The position numbers and the translations under genes were made by a program. This document shows positions 35,778 to 42,745 of a DNA stretch of 43,368 nucleotides, one piece after another (position 1 is the stretch's first letter; each line of letters begins with the position of its first letter). Location of the stretch: assembly GCA_015655585.1 (NCBI GenBank), contig JAATEV010000110.1, positions 1 to 43,368 of the forward strand, written 5' to 3'. Origin of the DNA: Terriglobales bacterium (GTDB lineage Bacteria > Acidobacteriota > Terriglobia > Terriglobales > Acidobacteriaceae). Below the pieces are notes generated by a model. It was not told the origin of the DNA, searched no databases, and was given only the letters and a program-made list of their open reading frames with translations.

Positions 35778-36329
35778 ATGAAGGGTGCGATGGGTGTTTG
35801 TTTGCTGGCGGCGATGGCGGGTGTGGCGGTGGGACAGCAGGCCGCGAATCCGGCGATCTTTGCGATAAAGGCTCCGGTGACGAGTGGGCCTGCTGCCGAG
35901 GTGCAGCGGAGCTATGCTGGGGTGAAGGCGAATATTCAGAAGTCGGCGGACAAAATGCCTGCGGCGGACTTTGGGTTCAAGCCTACGCCGGATGTACGGA
36001 CGTTTGCGCGGGTGGTGAACCACATCACCGAGGCTCAGCTTCGGAGCTGCGGCACGATGAACGCGACGCCACAGTTGCCGACGGTACCTCCGGAGACTGC
36101 GGACAAGGCGACGATTGTCGATGCGCTGAAGGCCTCGTTTGCGGAGTGCGACAAGGCGTTTGTCGCGCTGACGGACGCGAACCTGGCCGAGATGGTCACG
36201 ATGGGGCAGGGAAAGCGGTCGCGGGTTGGGCTGATGTGGGGGACGGTCTCCCATGACCAGGAGCAGTATGCGACTCTGGCGCTTTATATGCGGCTCAAGG
36301 GGTTGGTGCCTCCCAGCAGCGAGAAGTAG
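35778..36329 (+). CDS. Secreted DinB-like four-helix protein
   Basis: A 183-residue exported protein. GGAGG lies 7 nt before the ATG at 35778, choosing it over the ATG at 35760 eight codons earlier. After a Sec signal (MGVCLLAAMAGVAVGQQ) comes a four-helix DinB/YfiT-type domain: SYAGVKANIQKSADKMP, FKPTPDVRTFARVVNHITEAQL, FAECDKAFVALTD and WGTVSHDQEQYATLALYMR. The His residues in VVNHITE and TVSHDQEQ are at the metal-ligand positions of the family. DinB-like enzymes are often thiol-dependent transferases, but exported forms in this phylum have no known role. Confidence 0.85.
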   Translation: MKGAMGVCLLAAMAGVAVGQQAANPAIFAIKAPVTSGPAAEVQRSYAGVKANIQKSADKMPAADFGFKPTPDVRTFARVVNHITEAQLRSCGTMNATPQLPTVPPETADKATIVDALKASFAECDKAFVALTDANLAEMVTMGQGKRSRVGLMWGTVSHDQEQYATLALYMRLKGLVPPSSEK

Positions 36330-36831
36330 GTCCCCCCTCCCCCCTGATATTGCGCAAAGTCTTCAAAACATTGGGGTTGTGGGTGGACTTTGGGTTTGGG
36401 TGATCTGTAAAGTATTCAAAATAAATAGGTTATGTCTTAGGGTTTGTGGTATTTGCTTGTTCGTTATTGATGGTTTGGTTAATGGCGGTTGGTTTTTGTT
36501 TTCCTTATTTAAGTTTAGCGGGTTGGGTGGGGAAATATGCCACGGGTATGTGGTTGGAAATAAAGTGGATGATGGGTTTTTGGGCTTGACAGGTTTTTAG
36601 GGCTTCGGGCGCGATAACAGTAAAGACAACGACAAAAGCAAATGCGGTTCGCGCTTTGCGCGAATGCCCATGTCCGAAAGTCCGGACATGGGGCACCCGT
36701 GTTTGTGGCTGGGGAGATATTCGAAGTGGACGTTGCTGATGGAGTTTCCTTCTCTGGCCGTTGCGTGGCGGGGAGATGGGACAGTCTTGCTTTGGGACTT
36801 TCATCCTGCGGGAGATTCTGGGGTGGGGTGG
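36330..36831. other. 502-bp gene-free region, GT-rich then repeat-bearing
   Basis: 36355-36600 is far lower in GC than its surroundings and strongly G+T-biased on the plus strand. It shows no frame with a credible protein. From 36601 GC returns to normal. 36648-36664 is a hairpin TTCGCGC-ttt-GCGCGAA, directly followed by the palindromic repeat at 36667. After that I see no recognisable element up to the membrane-protein stop at 36832. Confidence 0.6.
36667..36700 (+). repeat. CCCATGTCC palindromic dispersed repeat (intergenic copy)
   Basis: CCCATGTCC (36667-36675) and GGACATGGG (36684-36692) form a 9-bp hairpin, followed by GCACCCGT. The 17 nt GGACATGGGGCACCCGT recur exactly at 41701-41717 inside ispE, where the same hairpin is present with a different loop. 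Confidence 0.8.
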
Positions 36832-37182
36832 CTACCAGCGGGCGGTGGAGCGGTAGAAGACGCAGTGGGTTTCTAGGTACCAGGAAATTACGAAGAGAAG
36901 AAGCATGATGCTGATGGCCCAGTAGAAGAGGCGGATGGGCAGGGTGGCGGAGAGGGACGGGTGGGGTTGGGACTCGGCGTCGCGGAAGAGAAGACCGCTG
37001 ACGGTGCAGATGGCGGCGGAGAGGGCGAGCATGAGGAGCGAGTTCAGGATGCGGTCGTGGAGGGCTGGGCTGGGGATGGGGAAGTTGAAGTCTCCCTGAA
37101 CGAGGAAGGCTGTGTGGAAGAGGACGCAGAGGGAGAGGATGCTCAGGAGGAGGGCGGCGGGTTTGGCTAGTTCCATGAGCAT
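36832..37182 (-). CDS. Small four-helix membrane protein
   Basis: A 116-residue protein that is mostly hydrophobic. Four predicted membrane segments occur at about 8-28 (ALLLSILSLCVLFHTAFLV), 48-66 (LLMLALSAAICTVSGLLF), 83-103 and near the end (ISIMLLLFVISWYL). Short loops lack conserved catalytic residues. It starts at ATG 37182 with AAGG about 11 nt upstream, or at an ATG two codons on. It lies 65 nt after gamma-glutamyltransferase on the same strand and may be co-transcribed with it. I recognise no family. Confidence 0.6.
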   Translation of the reverse strand: MLMELAKPAALLLSILSLCVLFHTAFLVQGDFNFPIPSPALHDRILNSLLMLALSAAICTVSGLLFRDAESQPHPSLSATLPIRLFYWAISIMLLLFVISWYLETHCVFYRSTARW

Positions 37183-37247
37183 GGTCGCGGGGACCTTGAT
37201 TGGTGGTAGTTTACTGGGTTTTTGGGTGGGTTTGGGCTGAAATTTTA

Positions 37248-39005
37248 TTAGTAGCCGGCGGCTTTGCCGTAGGTGTGGCGGTTGTCGTGGCCGCCTAAGC
37301 GGTCGTTGGTTTTGGGGTCTATGGCGATTAGTTCGCTGTCGCCCCAGGTGCCGGGGTTGTGTTCGTCGGCTATGGCTAAGCGATTGATAATATAGCCTTT
37401 GTCGGCTAGCTGGTTGGCGGTTTCGACGGGGAATTTTTTCTCCAGGTCGAGGCGGTCGGGCAGGTACTGGTGGTGGAAGCGGGGGGCGTCGGCGGTTTGC
37501 TGGATGTTGAGGTGGTTGTCTATGGCGCTGATTAGGTCGTTGGCTACGGTGGTGATGATGGTGGCGCCGCCGGGGGAGCCCAGGACGAAGGCTAATTTTG
37601 CTGGATGGTTTGTGGATGGCAGCGTGGTGACTATGGTTGGCGTCATGGCGGAGAGTGGGCGTTTTCCGGGGGCTATGGCGTTGGCGGCGCTCTGGATGAG
37701 GCCGTAGGTGTTGGGGACGCCGGTCTTGGAGGTGAAGTCGTCCATCTCGTTGTTGAGGAGGAAGCCGAGACCTTCTACGGTGACGCCGGAGCCGAAGCTT
37801 CCGTTGAGGGTGAAGGTGTTGGAGACGGCGTTGCCTTCGGCGTCCACGATGGAGAAGTGGGTGGTTTGGGTTGGTTCGTTGACGGTTTTGGACGGCTGGG
37901 GAGGTGGTAGAAAGCCGGTGGGTCGCTGGAGTTCAGAGGAGAGAGTGGGTTGGGTTGGTTCTATGGTGGCTCGCCAGGCGGCGGCGTACTTTGGGCTGGC
38001 CATCTGGGCTATGGGGAGCTGGTTGAAGTCGGGGTCGCCGAGGTAGTCGGCTCGATCCTTGTAGGCTCGGCGGAAGGCCTCGGTGATTAGGTGGACCTGC
38101 GGGGCGCTGCGGTCTGGTCCTAGCTTGGGCAGGTTGTAGGTGGAGAGGATGTTGAGGACTTCGAGGAGGACGATGCCGCCGGAGGAGGGTGGCGGGGCGG
38201 TGATGATTTTGTAACCGTGATAGTTGCCGATGAGGGGAGCGCGGTCCTTTACCTCGTAGGAGGCGAGATCGGCGGCGGTGATGAGGCCGCCGTGGGATTG
38301 CTCGAAGGCGGCGATCTGTTTGGCCATGGGGCCGGTGTAGAAGTCGCCGGGGATGGCGGCGATGCGTTCGAGGGTGGTGGCGAGGAGTGGCTGGCGGAAG
38401 CGGTCGCCGGGCTGGTAGAAGTTGCCGTTGCGCTGAAAGATGCGGGTGGAGGCGGGGAACTGGGCGAGGAGCTTGCTGTGGAGGGCGTTGGCCTCGGGCT
38501 CGGTGAGGAGGAAGCCTTCGCGGGCTAGTTTGATGGCGGGGGCCATGTCCTGCGCTAGGGTGAGCTTGCCGAAGTGTTTTTGCGCGTAGGTTAGACCGGC
38601 TACGGAGCCGGGGACGCCGCTGGCTTTGTAGCCTACGAGGGAGAGATTGGAGACTATGTTGCCGTTGACATCGAGGTACATGTCTCGGGTGGCGGCGGCG
38701 GGGGCTTTTTCGCGGTAGTCGAGGAAGTGGGTGCGGCCGGTGTGGTCGCGGATGAGCATGAAGCCGCCGCCGCCGATGTTTCCGGCGGCGGGGTGGACGA
38801 CGGCTAGGGCGAAGCCTACGGCTACGGCTGCGTCTATGGCGTTGCCGCCTTGCTTGAGGATGGCTAGACCGGCGTCGGTGGCGTCGTGGTGGATGGTGAC
38901 TACCATGGCGTGTTTGGCTCGGACGGGCTGCTGGGCGGGGCTTTGGGTGAGGAGGGTGATTAGGAGGAAGAGGATTCGGCGGGTGTTTTTTCGGGCGAGG
39001 ATCAC
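37248..39005 (-). CDS. ggt: Gamma-glutamyltransferase
   Basis: A 585-residue exported enzyme that transfers or hydrolyses the gamma-glutamyl group of glutathione and related peptides. GTG at 39005 is chosen because GGAG lies 8 nt upstream and a Sec signal follows (RILFLLITLLTQSPAQQ); the open frame to 39164 runs into non-coding repeat sequence. The proenzyme self-cleaves before a Thr: Thr381 in PTQTTHFSIVDAEGN, giving a small subunit of 205 residues. Other blocks: GGNAIDAAVAVGFALAVVHP, NIGGGGFMLI, FLDYREKAP, and TFTLNGSFGSG with LLNNEMDDF. All catalytic features are intact. It likely recycles glutathione amino acids in the periplasm. Confidence 0.96.
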   Translation of the reverse strand: MILARKNTRRILFLLITLLTQSPAQQPVRAKHAMVVTIHHDATDAGLAILKQGGNAIDAAVAVGFALAVVHPAAGNIGGGGFMLIRDHTGRTHFLDYREKAPAAATRDMYLDVNGNIVSNLSLVGYKASGVPGSVAGLTYAQKHFGKLTLAQDMAPAIKLAREGFLLTEPEANALHSKLLAQFPASTRIFQRNGNFYQPGDRFRQPLLATTLERIAAIPGDFYTGPMAKQIAAFEQSHGGLITAADLASYEVKDRAPLIGNYHGYKIITAPPPSSGGIVLLEVLNILSTYNLPKLGPDRSAPQVHLITEAFRRAYKDRADYLGDPDFNQLPIAQMASPKYAAAWRATIEPTQPTLSSELQRPTGFLPPPQPSKTVNEPTQTTHFSIVDAEGNAVSNTFTLNGSFGSGVTVEGLGFLLNNEMDDFTSKTGVPNTYGLIQSAANAIAPGKRPLSAMTPTIVTTLPSTNHPAKLAFVLGSPGGATIITTVANDLISAIDNHLNIQQTADAPRFHHQYLPDRLDLEKKFPVETANQLADKGYIINRLAIADEHNPGTWGDSELIAIDPKTNDRLGGHDNRHTYGKAAGY

Positions 39006-39136
39006 CTTGGGGGCTCCGTTTTTGTTGTGCCGGTGGTTGGGGACAGCATACCAGTGAAATGGGAGTGGGTTGGGTGTAGAAAGGGAGGGCTGAAGAGGTT
39101 GTTGAAAAAGGTAGTGGTGGCTTGGCAGAAAAGACC

Positions 39137-39256
39137 CGGGGCTGAAGCCCCTTGTTATTTGCATGGTTTTTCGCAGGGCTAAAGCCCTGCGCTAATCCCA
39201 AAGACAGGAACGGCGACTTCTCAGCATCCTCTTGAAGCTGCAGCTTTTCAAAGCAA
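39137..39256 (-). repeat. Dispersed hairpin repeat, copy B
   Basis: The reverse complement matches copy A (11676-11795) along about 120 nt, with 30 identical nt at 39182-39211. It contains the palindrome CGCAGGGCT-AA-AGCCCTGCG and, at its left edge, GGGGCTGAAGCCCC. It fills most of the 346-bp gap between the divergent ggt and ECF sigma genes; no gene or other signal is seen there. Confidence 0.85.
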
Positions 39257-39351
39257 CGATTTTTCAGCTTCGAAACGACGAATTTTCCGCATCCTCAGAA
39301 AAGCGTGAACGGTTTTTGAGATTGGCCGGTCTTAGAGAGGGAAGAGGGGAT

Positions 39352-39930
39352 ATGGACTCGCTGACAACCTGGGTTTGGGACGATCGGGAGGGATGCGGGG
39401 ACCGGGAAAGCGGGCGTTTGCGCGAGGTCGAGCGAGAGCAGAGGGAGGCGGCGTTCGCGGCTCTGGTGGAGCGGCAGGGAAGGTTTCTTTATCGCGTGGC
39501 TTATGCGGTTTTGAAGAACAGCCATGACGCGGAGGATGCGGTGCAGGAGGCGTTTCTGAAGCTGTACCGGACGGGGGCTTGGCGGGGGATGGTGGAGGAG
39601 AAGGCTTATCTGGCTCGGGTGGTTTGGCGGATTGCGGTGGAGAGGCGGCCCAAGGGAGTGCAGGTGGAGATGGAGGAGATGGTTGCGAAGGGGGATTCGC
39701 CGGAGGTGGGTGTGGCGAGGAGCGTGGAGGCGATGCGGCTGCGGAGGATGATCGGAGAGTTGCCGGATGGGTTGCGGCAGGCGCTGGAGCTGAGTGCGCT
39801 GGAGGAGATGAGCTCGCGGGAGGTAGGGGTGGTGATGGGGATTCCCGAGGGTACGGTGCGGACGCGGTTGATGCGGGCGAGGGAGGAGTTGCGGCGGAGG
39901 TATCTGGGTGGGAAGGAGGGTTTGCGATGA
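39352..39930 (+). CDS. ECF-type RNA polymerase sigma factor
   Basis: A 192-residue extracytoplasmic-function sigma factor. Region 2 covers about 40-105 (AFAALVERQGRFLYRVAYAV, HDAEDAVQEAFLKLYR) and region 4 about 130-185 (LPDGLRQALELSALEEMSSR, VVMGIPEGTVRTRLMRAREEL, the DNA-reading helix). GGGGA lies just before the ATG at 39352; the frame is open upstream to 39232 through repeat DNA. Its stop overlaps the next start (ATGA), and that gene overlaps the third, so the three are one operon. It probably directs its own operon and envelope-related targets, held in check by the membrane protein that follows. Confidence 0.95.
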   Translation: MDSLTTWVWDDREGCGDRESGRLREVEREQREAAFAALVERQGRFLYRVAYAVLKNSHDAEDAVQEAFLKLYRTGAWRGMVEEKAYLARVVWRIAVERRPKGVQVEMEEMVAKGDSPEVGVARSVEAMRLRRMIGELPDGLRQALELSALEEMSSREVGVVMGIPEGTVRTRLMRAREELRRRYLGGKEGLR

Positions 39931-40535
39931 GCGAGTTTGATGGTTTTGATGAGTTGCTGGATGGGGTTTTGCGGGAGGATGGGCGGGTCGAGCCTCCTGT
40001 GGGGATGGAGCGGCGGGTTCTGGCTCGGGTGAGGGAGGCTTCGCCTGCTCGGCGAGTGGGCTGGCGGGTTTGGTGGGGATTGGCGGGTGCGGTGGCTGCT
40101 GGTTTGGTGGTTTTGGGGATTTGGATGCCGGGGGGAGCGCGGAAGGTGGAGGTTCGGCGGGCTTCGGTTGGGGTGGAGGTGAAGACAGAGGTTTCGCCTC
40201 ATGAGGAGATGAGTGAGGTTGCGAGTTCTGAGTCTGCGCGAGTTGTTCGGGCTCGTGTGGGTCGGGCTGGATTGCGGAAGGTGAATGTTTCTTCAGAGGC
40301 TAAGGAGGAGTTGCCGAAGCTGGATGTGTTTCCTTCGCCGGTTCCTTTGAGTGCGGAAGAGCGGGCGTTGGTGGAGTTTGGCAGGCAGCATCCTGAAGAG
40401 GCGAAGAAGTTGATGGCGGTAGAGAAAGCAGATAAAGCGGATGTGGCGATCAAGCCTCTGAAGACTGAGCCTGTCCAGATTGCGGCGCTTGTGATTGAAC
40501 CAATTGATACAGAGTTGAAGGGAGACAAACGATGA
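39927..40535 (+). CDS. Putative anti-sigma factor (single-pass membrane protein)
   Basis: A 202-residue protein that overlaps the sigma gene by 4 nt (ATGA). A cytosolic part (about 1-45, SEFDGFDELLDGVLREDGRV) precedes one membrane helix (WWGLAGAVAAGLVVLGIW, about 48-66). A periplasmic segment of about 135 charged, Lys/Glu/Val-rich residues follows. There is no HxxxCxxC zinc motif, so it is not a ZAS-type anti-sigma factor. The role is inferred from topology and position. It is followed with another 4-nt overlap by a secreted protein gene. Confidence 0.72.
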   Translation: MSEFDGFDELLDGVLREDGRVEPPVGMERRVLARVREASPARRVGWRVWWGLAGAVAAGLVVLGIWMPGGARKVEVRRASVGVEVKTEVSPHEEMSEVASSESARVVRARVGRAGLRKVNVSSEAKEELPKLDVFPSPVPLSAEERALVEFGRQHPEEAKKLMAVEKADKADVAIKPLKTEPVQIAALVIEPIDTELKGDKR

Positions 40536-41062
40536 AGATCATGAACGTTGTTTTGTGTGGGCTGCTGATGGCGGGTGGGGCGAGCTTTGGACAAAGCGGA
40601 CAGGCAACGCCTTCGGCTCAGTCGGAAGCGAAGCAGTACAAGGCTGTATTCGTGGCAAAAGAGGTTGAGGGAGGGAAGGTGATCAATTCTCGCGAATATG
40701 ATGCCAATCTGGCTCTGAACGAATCGCCGCGCGGGATGGGGGCCATTAGAACCGGGGAACGCATTCCCCAGTCAACTGGCTCAGGAGGACAGTTCCAATA
40801 CTACGATTCCGGGGTGAATCTGGATTATAGAGAGGCTCGAATCCAGGAGAACAGTGTTCTTATGACTATCACTGCCAGTATCAATAGCCTTGCTGCAAGG
40901 CCGCAGGATGGCACGGTGCAGTTGCCTTCGATCATTAGAAACAATCAATGGAGCGGGCAGGTAAAGGTCACGCTGGGGAAGCCGGAGGTGATTTTTAGCT
41001 CCGATGATGTTTCGTCGAAGCGGACGATGCAGCTTGAGCTGACGGTGACTCCTGTGCGTTGA
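40532..41062 (+). CDS. Secreted protein of the ECF sigma operon
   Basis: A 176-residue exported protein with a Sec signal (MNVVLCGLLMAGGASFGQ), overlapping the preceding gene by 4 nt. The mature domain is beta-rich: YKAVFVAKEVEGGKVINSRE, then RTGERIPQSTGSGGQFQYYD, SGVNLDYREARIQENSVLMT and the C-terminal RTMQLELTVTPVR. The stretch from RTGERIP to MTITASI looks somewhat like the beta-strand module at the N-terminal side of secretins, but it is too short to be a secretin. It may be the output or the signal sensor of the sigma/anti-sigma pair. The family is not recognised. Confidence 0.75.
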   Translation: MKIMNVVLCGLLMAGGASFGQSGQATPSAQSEAKQYKAVFVAKEVEGGKVINSREYDANLALNESPRGMGAIRTGERIPQSTGSGGQFQYYDSGVNLDYREARIQENSVLMTITASINSLAARPQDGTVQLPSIIRNNQWSGQVKVTLGKPEVIFSSDDVSSKRTMQLELTVTPVR

Positions 41063-41089
41063 CGGCGGGCGGCACTTACAATCGGTTTG

Positions 41090-42364
41090 ATGGCTACGCG
41101 TGTTCGTTCGTATTCGAAGATCAATCTGGGGCTGGCGATTGGGCCGGTGCGGGCGGATGGGTTTCATGGGTTGACTACGCTTTATCAGACGCTGGAACTG
41201 CATGACCGGGTGACGGTGAAGGCGAAGAGGCTGGCGGCGGGGGAGACGCGGATTTCGTTGACGACGAACCATCCGTTTGTGCCGCGGGATGGGCGGAATA
41301 CGGCGTGGAAGATGGTGGAGCGGTGTCTGGAGCGGCTGGGAGTGGCGGCCGCGGTGGAGATCGACATTGAGAAGAGGCTGCCGGTGCAGGGCGGAATGGG
41401 GGCCGGGTCGGCGAATGCGGCGGCGGCGCTGATCGGGCTGGAGCGGGAGCTGGGGGTGGCGTTGCCGGGGGTGGAGAGGCTGAAGCTGGCGGCGGAGGTG
41501 GGGTCGGATGTGCCGCTGTTTCTGATTGGCGGGGCGGTGCAGGGGATGGGCCGGGGGGAGATGGTGGTGCCTATGCCGGACTTTCCGGGGACGCATTGCG
41601 TGGTGGCGGTGCCGGAAGTGGGGGTGTCTACTCCGGCGGCTTTTAAGGACTGGGATGCACGGCGGGCTGCGGAGGCGGTGGAACCCATGTCCCAGAGGCG
41701 GGACATGGGGCACCCGTCTTTGATATCCGGTTCGACGATATCTGGTTCGACGATATCTGGTTCGACGATCCCTGATTCGACGATATCTGGTTTGGCTTTG
41801 GTTTCTCAGGGGGATTTGGGGGTGGCGGGTGTTGATTTATTGACTTCTTCCCCGAAGCTTGATAGATTACAGGAGTTGAGTCTTGCTTACTCATCTCTTT
41901 CCGCTAAGACGGGTTCTCTAAGGACTGGTTCTTCGGTGGGGGATGGTAGGTTCGGCACCTCCGGTATCGTTCGCGATCGTACTCCTGATAACAAGCAGGG
42001 ATTGCCTGAGAAAGCTCGGGCCGATACGCGGGATGATCTGGCCGAGAATACCCTTCTCGCGCTTGTCCGCACCGGGATTGGAAACGACGGTCTTCAGAAC
42101 GATTTTGAAGAGGTCGTATTTCCTCAGTATCCCTCCTTGCGTTCAATCAAGCGTCAATTGATGGGTATCGATTCGGGGAGTCCCGCTGTGTATGCGGCTC
42201 TTTCGGGTTCCGGCTCTGCACTGTTCGGACTTTACCGGTCCGAGGCGGATGCCAGGGAAGCTCAGCAGCGCGTCCAGTCGGCTGCGTTCGACGTTGGGGT
42301 GCGGGTCTTTGTGACGAAGACCTTGCCTCGTGCCGAATACTGGAACGGGATGTTCGCAGAGTAA
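41090..42364 (+). CDS. ispE: 4-diphosphocytidyl-2-C-methyl-D-erythritol kinase with large inserted linker
   Basis: GHMP kinase of the MEP isoprenoid pathway. It is 424 residues; the family is normally about 280-310. The N-terminal half is standard (SYSKINLGLAIGPVRADGFH and the ATP loop PVQGGMGAGSANAAAAL). The C-terminal half is also standard (NDFEEVVFPQYP and ALSGSGSALFGLYRS). Between FKDWDARRA and DLAENTLLALVRTGI lie about 115 residues (199-314) of Ser/Gly/Thr-rich, low-complexity sequence. Its first part is made by a dispersed palindrome and a 15-bp tandem repeat read in frame. Both catalytic halves are intact, so the enzyme is probably active with a floppy loop. tRNA-Gln and prs follow, a common gene order. 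Confidence 0.93.
   Translation: MATRVRSYSKINLGLAIGPVRADGFHGLTTLYQTLELHDRVTVKAKRLAAGETRISLTTNHPFVPRDGRNTAWKMVERCLERLGVAAAVEIDIEKRLPVQGGMGAGSANAAAALIGLERELGVALPGVERLKLAAEVGSDVPLFLIGGAVQGMGRGEMVVPMPDFPGTHCVVAVPEVGVSTPAAFKDWDARRAAEAVEPMSQRRDMGHPSLISGSTISGSTISGSTIPDSTISGLALVSQGDLGVAGVDLLTSSPKLDRLQELSLAYSSLSAKTGSLRTGSSVGDGRFGTSGIVRDRTPDNKQGLPEKARADTRDDLAENTLLALVRTGIGNDGLQNDFEEVVFPQYPSLRSIKRQLMGIDSGSPAVYAALSGSGSALFGLYRSEADAREAQQRVQSAAFDVGVRVFVTKTLPRAEYWNGMFAE
41684..41717 (+). repeat. CCCATGTCC palindromic repeat inside ispE
   Basis: CCCATGTCCC (41684-41693), a 6-nt loop, GGGACATGGG (41700-41709), then GCACCCGT. It shares 17 identical nt and its hairpin design with the intergenic copy at 36667-36700, same orientation. 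It is read as PMSQRRDMGHPS, with no stop. Confidence 0.85.
41719..41790 (+). repeat. 15-bp tandem repeat inside ispE
   Basis: Four units of TTCGACGATATCTGG at 41731, 41746, 41761 (three changes) and 41776, preceded by a partial unit from 41719. It encodes the pentapeptide ISGST several times. The unit is a multiple of three, so gain or loss of copies keeps the reading frame. Confidence 0.9.
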
Positions 42365-42423
42365 CTTCGCCGGGTGCAAAAGGCCGTCCAGATAGTAAGA
42401 TGGGACTGCAACTGGCGAGTGTG

Positions 42424-42497
42424 CTGGGCGATCGACTAATGGTAGGTCCAGAGACTTTGAATCTCTTTGTCTAGGTTCGAATCCTAGTCGCCCAACC
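42424..42497 (+). tRNA. tRNA-Gln (anticodon TTG)
   Basis: A complete cloverleaf: acceptor TGGGCGA / TCGCCCA, D arm GAC...GTC with GG in the loop, anticodon stem AGAGA / TCTCT around CTTTGAA giving anticodon TTG, T arm TAGG-TTCGAAT-CCTA, discriminator A and an encoded CCA at 42495-42497. It reads CAA. It lies 59 nt after ispE and upstream of prs on the same strand. Confidence 0.97.
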
Positions 42498-42745
42498 AAA
42501 ACAGTCGACGCCAGATGCGAGAGGTTTAGGGTTATTTCGCGGCAGGAACAGGCCGCTGAGTAAGACAATTTTGGACTCCGCGAAAAACTGTGCGGAGAAA
42601 GAAGTAAGAAGTTTGATGGACCGCAGTCTTTAGTTTTTAGAAGTTCGCAACAAAGGATTTTTAGAGAACGGCGCCGCAACAAGGCGTCGTAAGACACAGT
42701 GCAGAAGGAACATTCAAGGTCAACCAACCTCGGAGGGTTTCAGAG
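42498..42745 (+). other. Leader region between tRNA-Gln and prs
   Basis: 248 bp without a gene. A small hairpin CTCCGC/GCGGAG lies near 42575-42597. TTGATG (42613) and TTTAGA (42636), spaced 17 nt, are a weak candidate promoter. GGAGGG lies about 9 nt before the prs ATG. No known riboswitch or attenuator was recognised. Confidence 0.4.

Noticed and set aside
36664-36876. A 70-codon frame starting in the CCCATGTCC repeat
   Set aside because: It is created by the repeat (MSESPDMGHP, compare MSQRRDMGHP in ispE), has no ribosome-binding site, and overlaps the end of the membrane-protein gene.
37933-39201. A 422-codon minus-strand frame overlapping ggt
   Set aside because: Almost only Arg, Pro, His and Ser, the out-of-frame reading of ggt. 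It does not look like a folded protein.
41684-42034. ispE as a pseudogene broken by an insertion
   Set aside because: The frame stays open, the ATP loop and C-terminal GSGSALFG motif are intact, and no second ispE is seen in the window.
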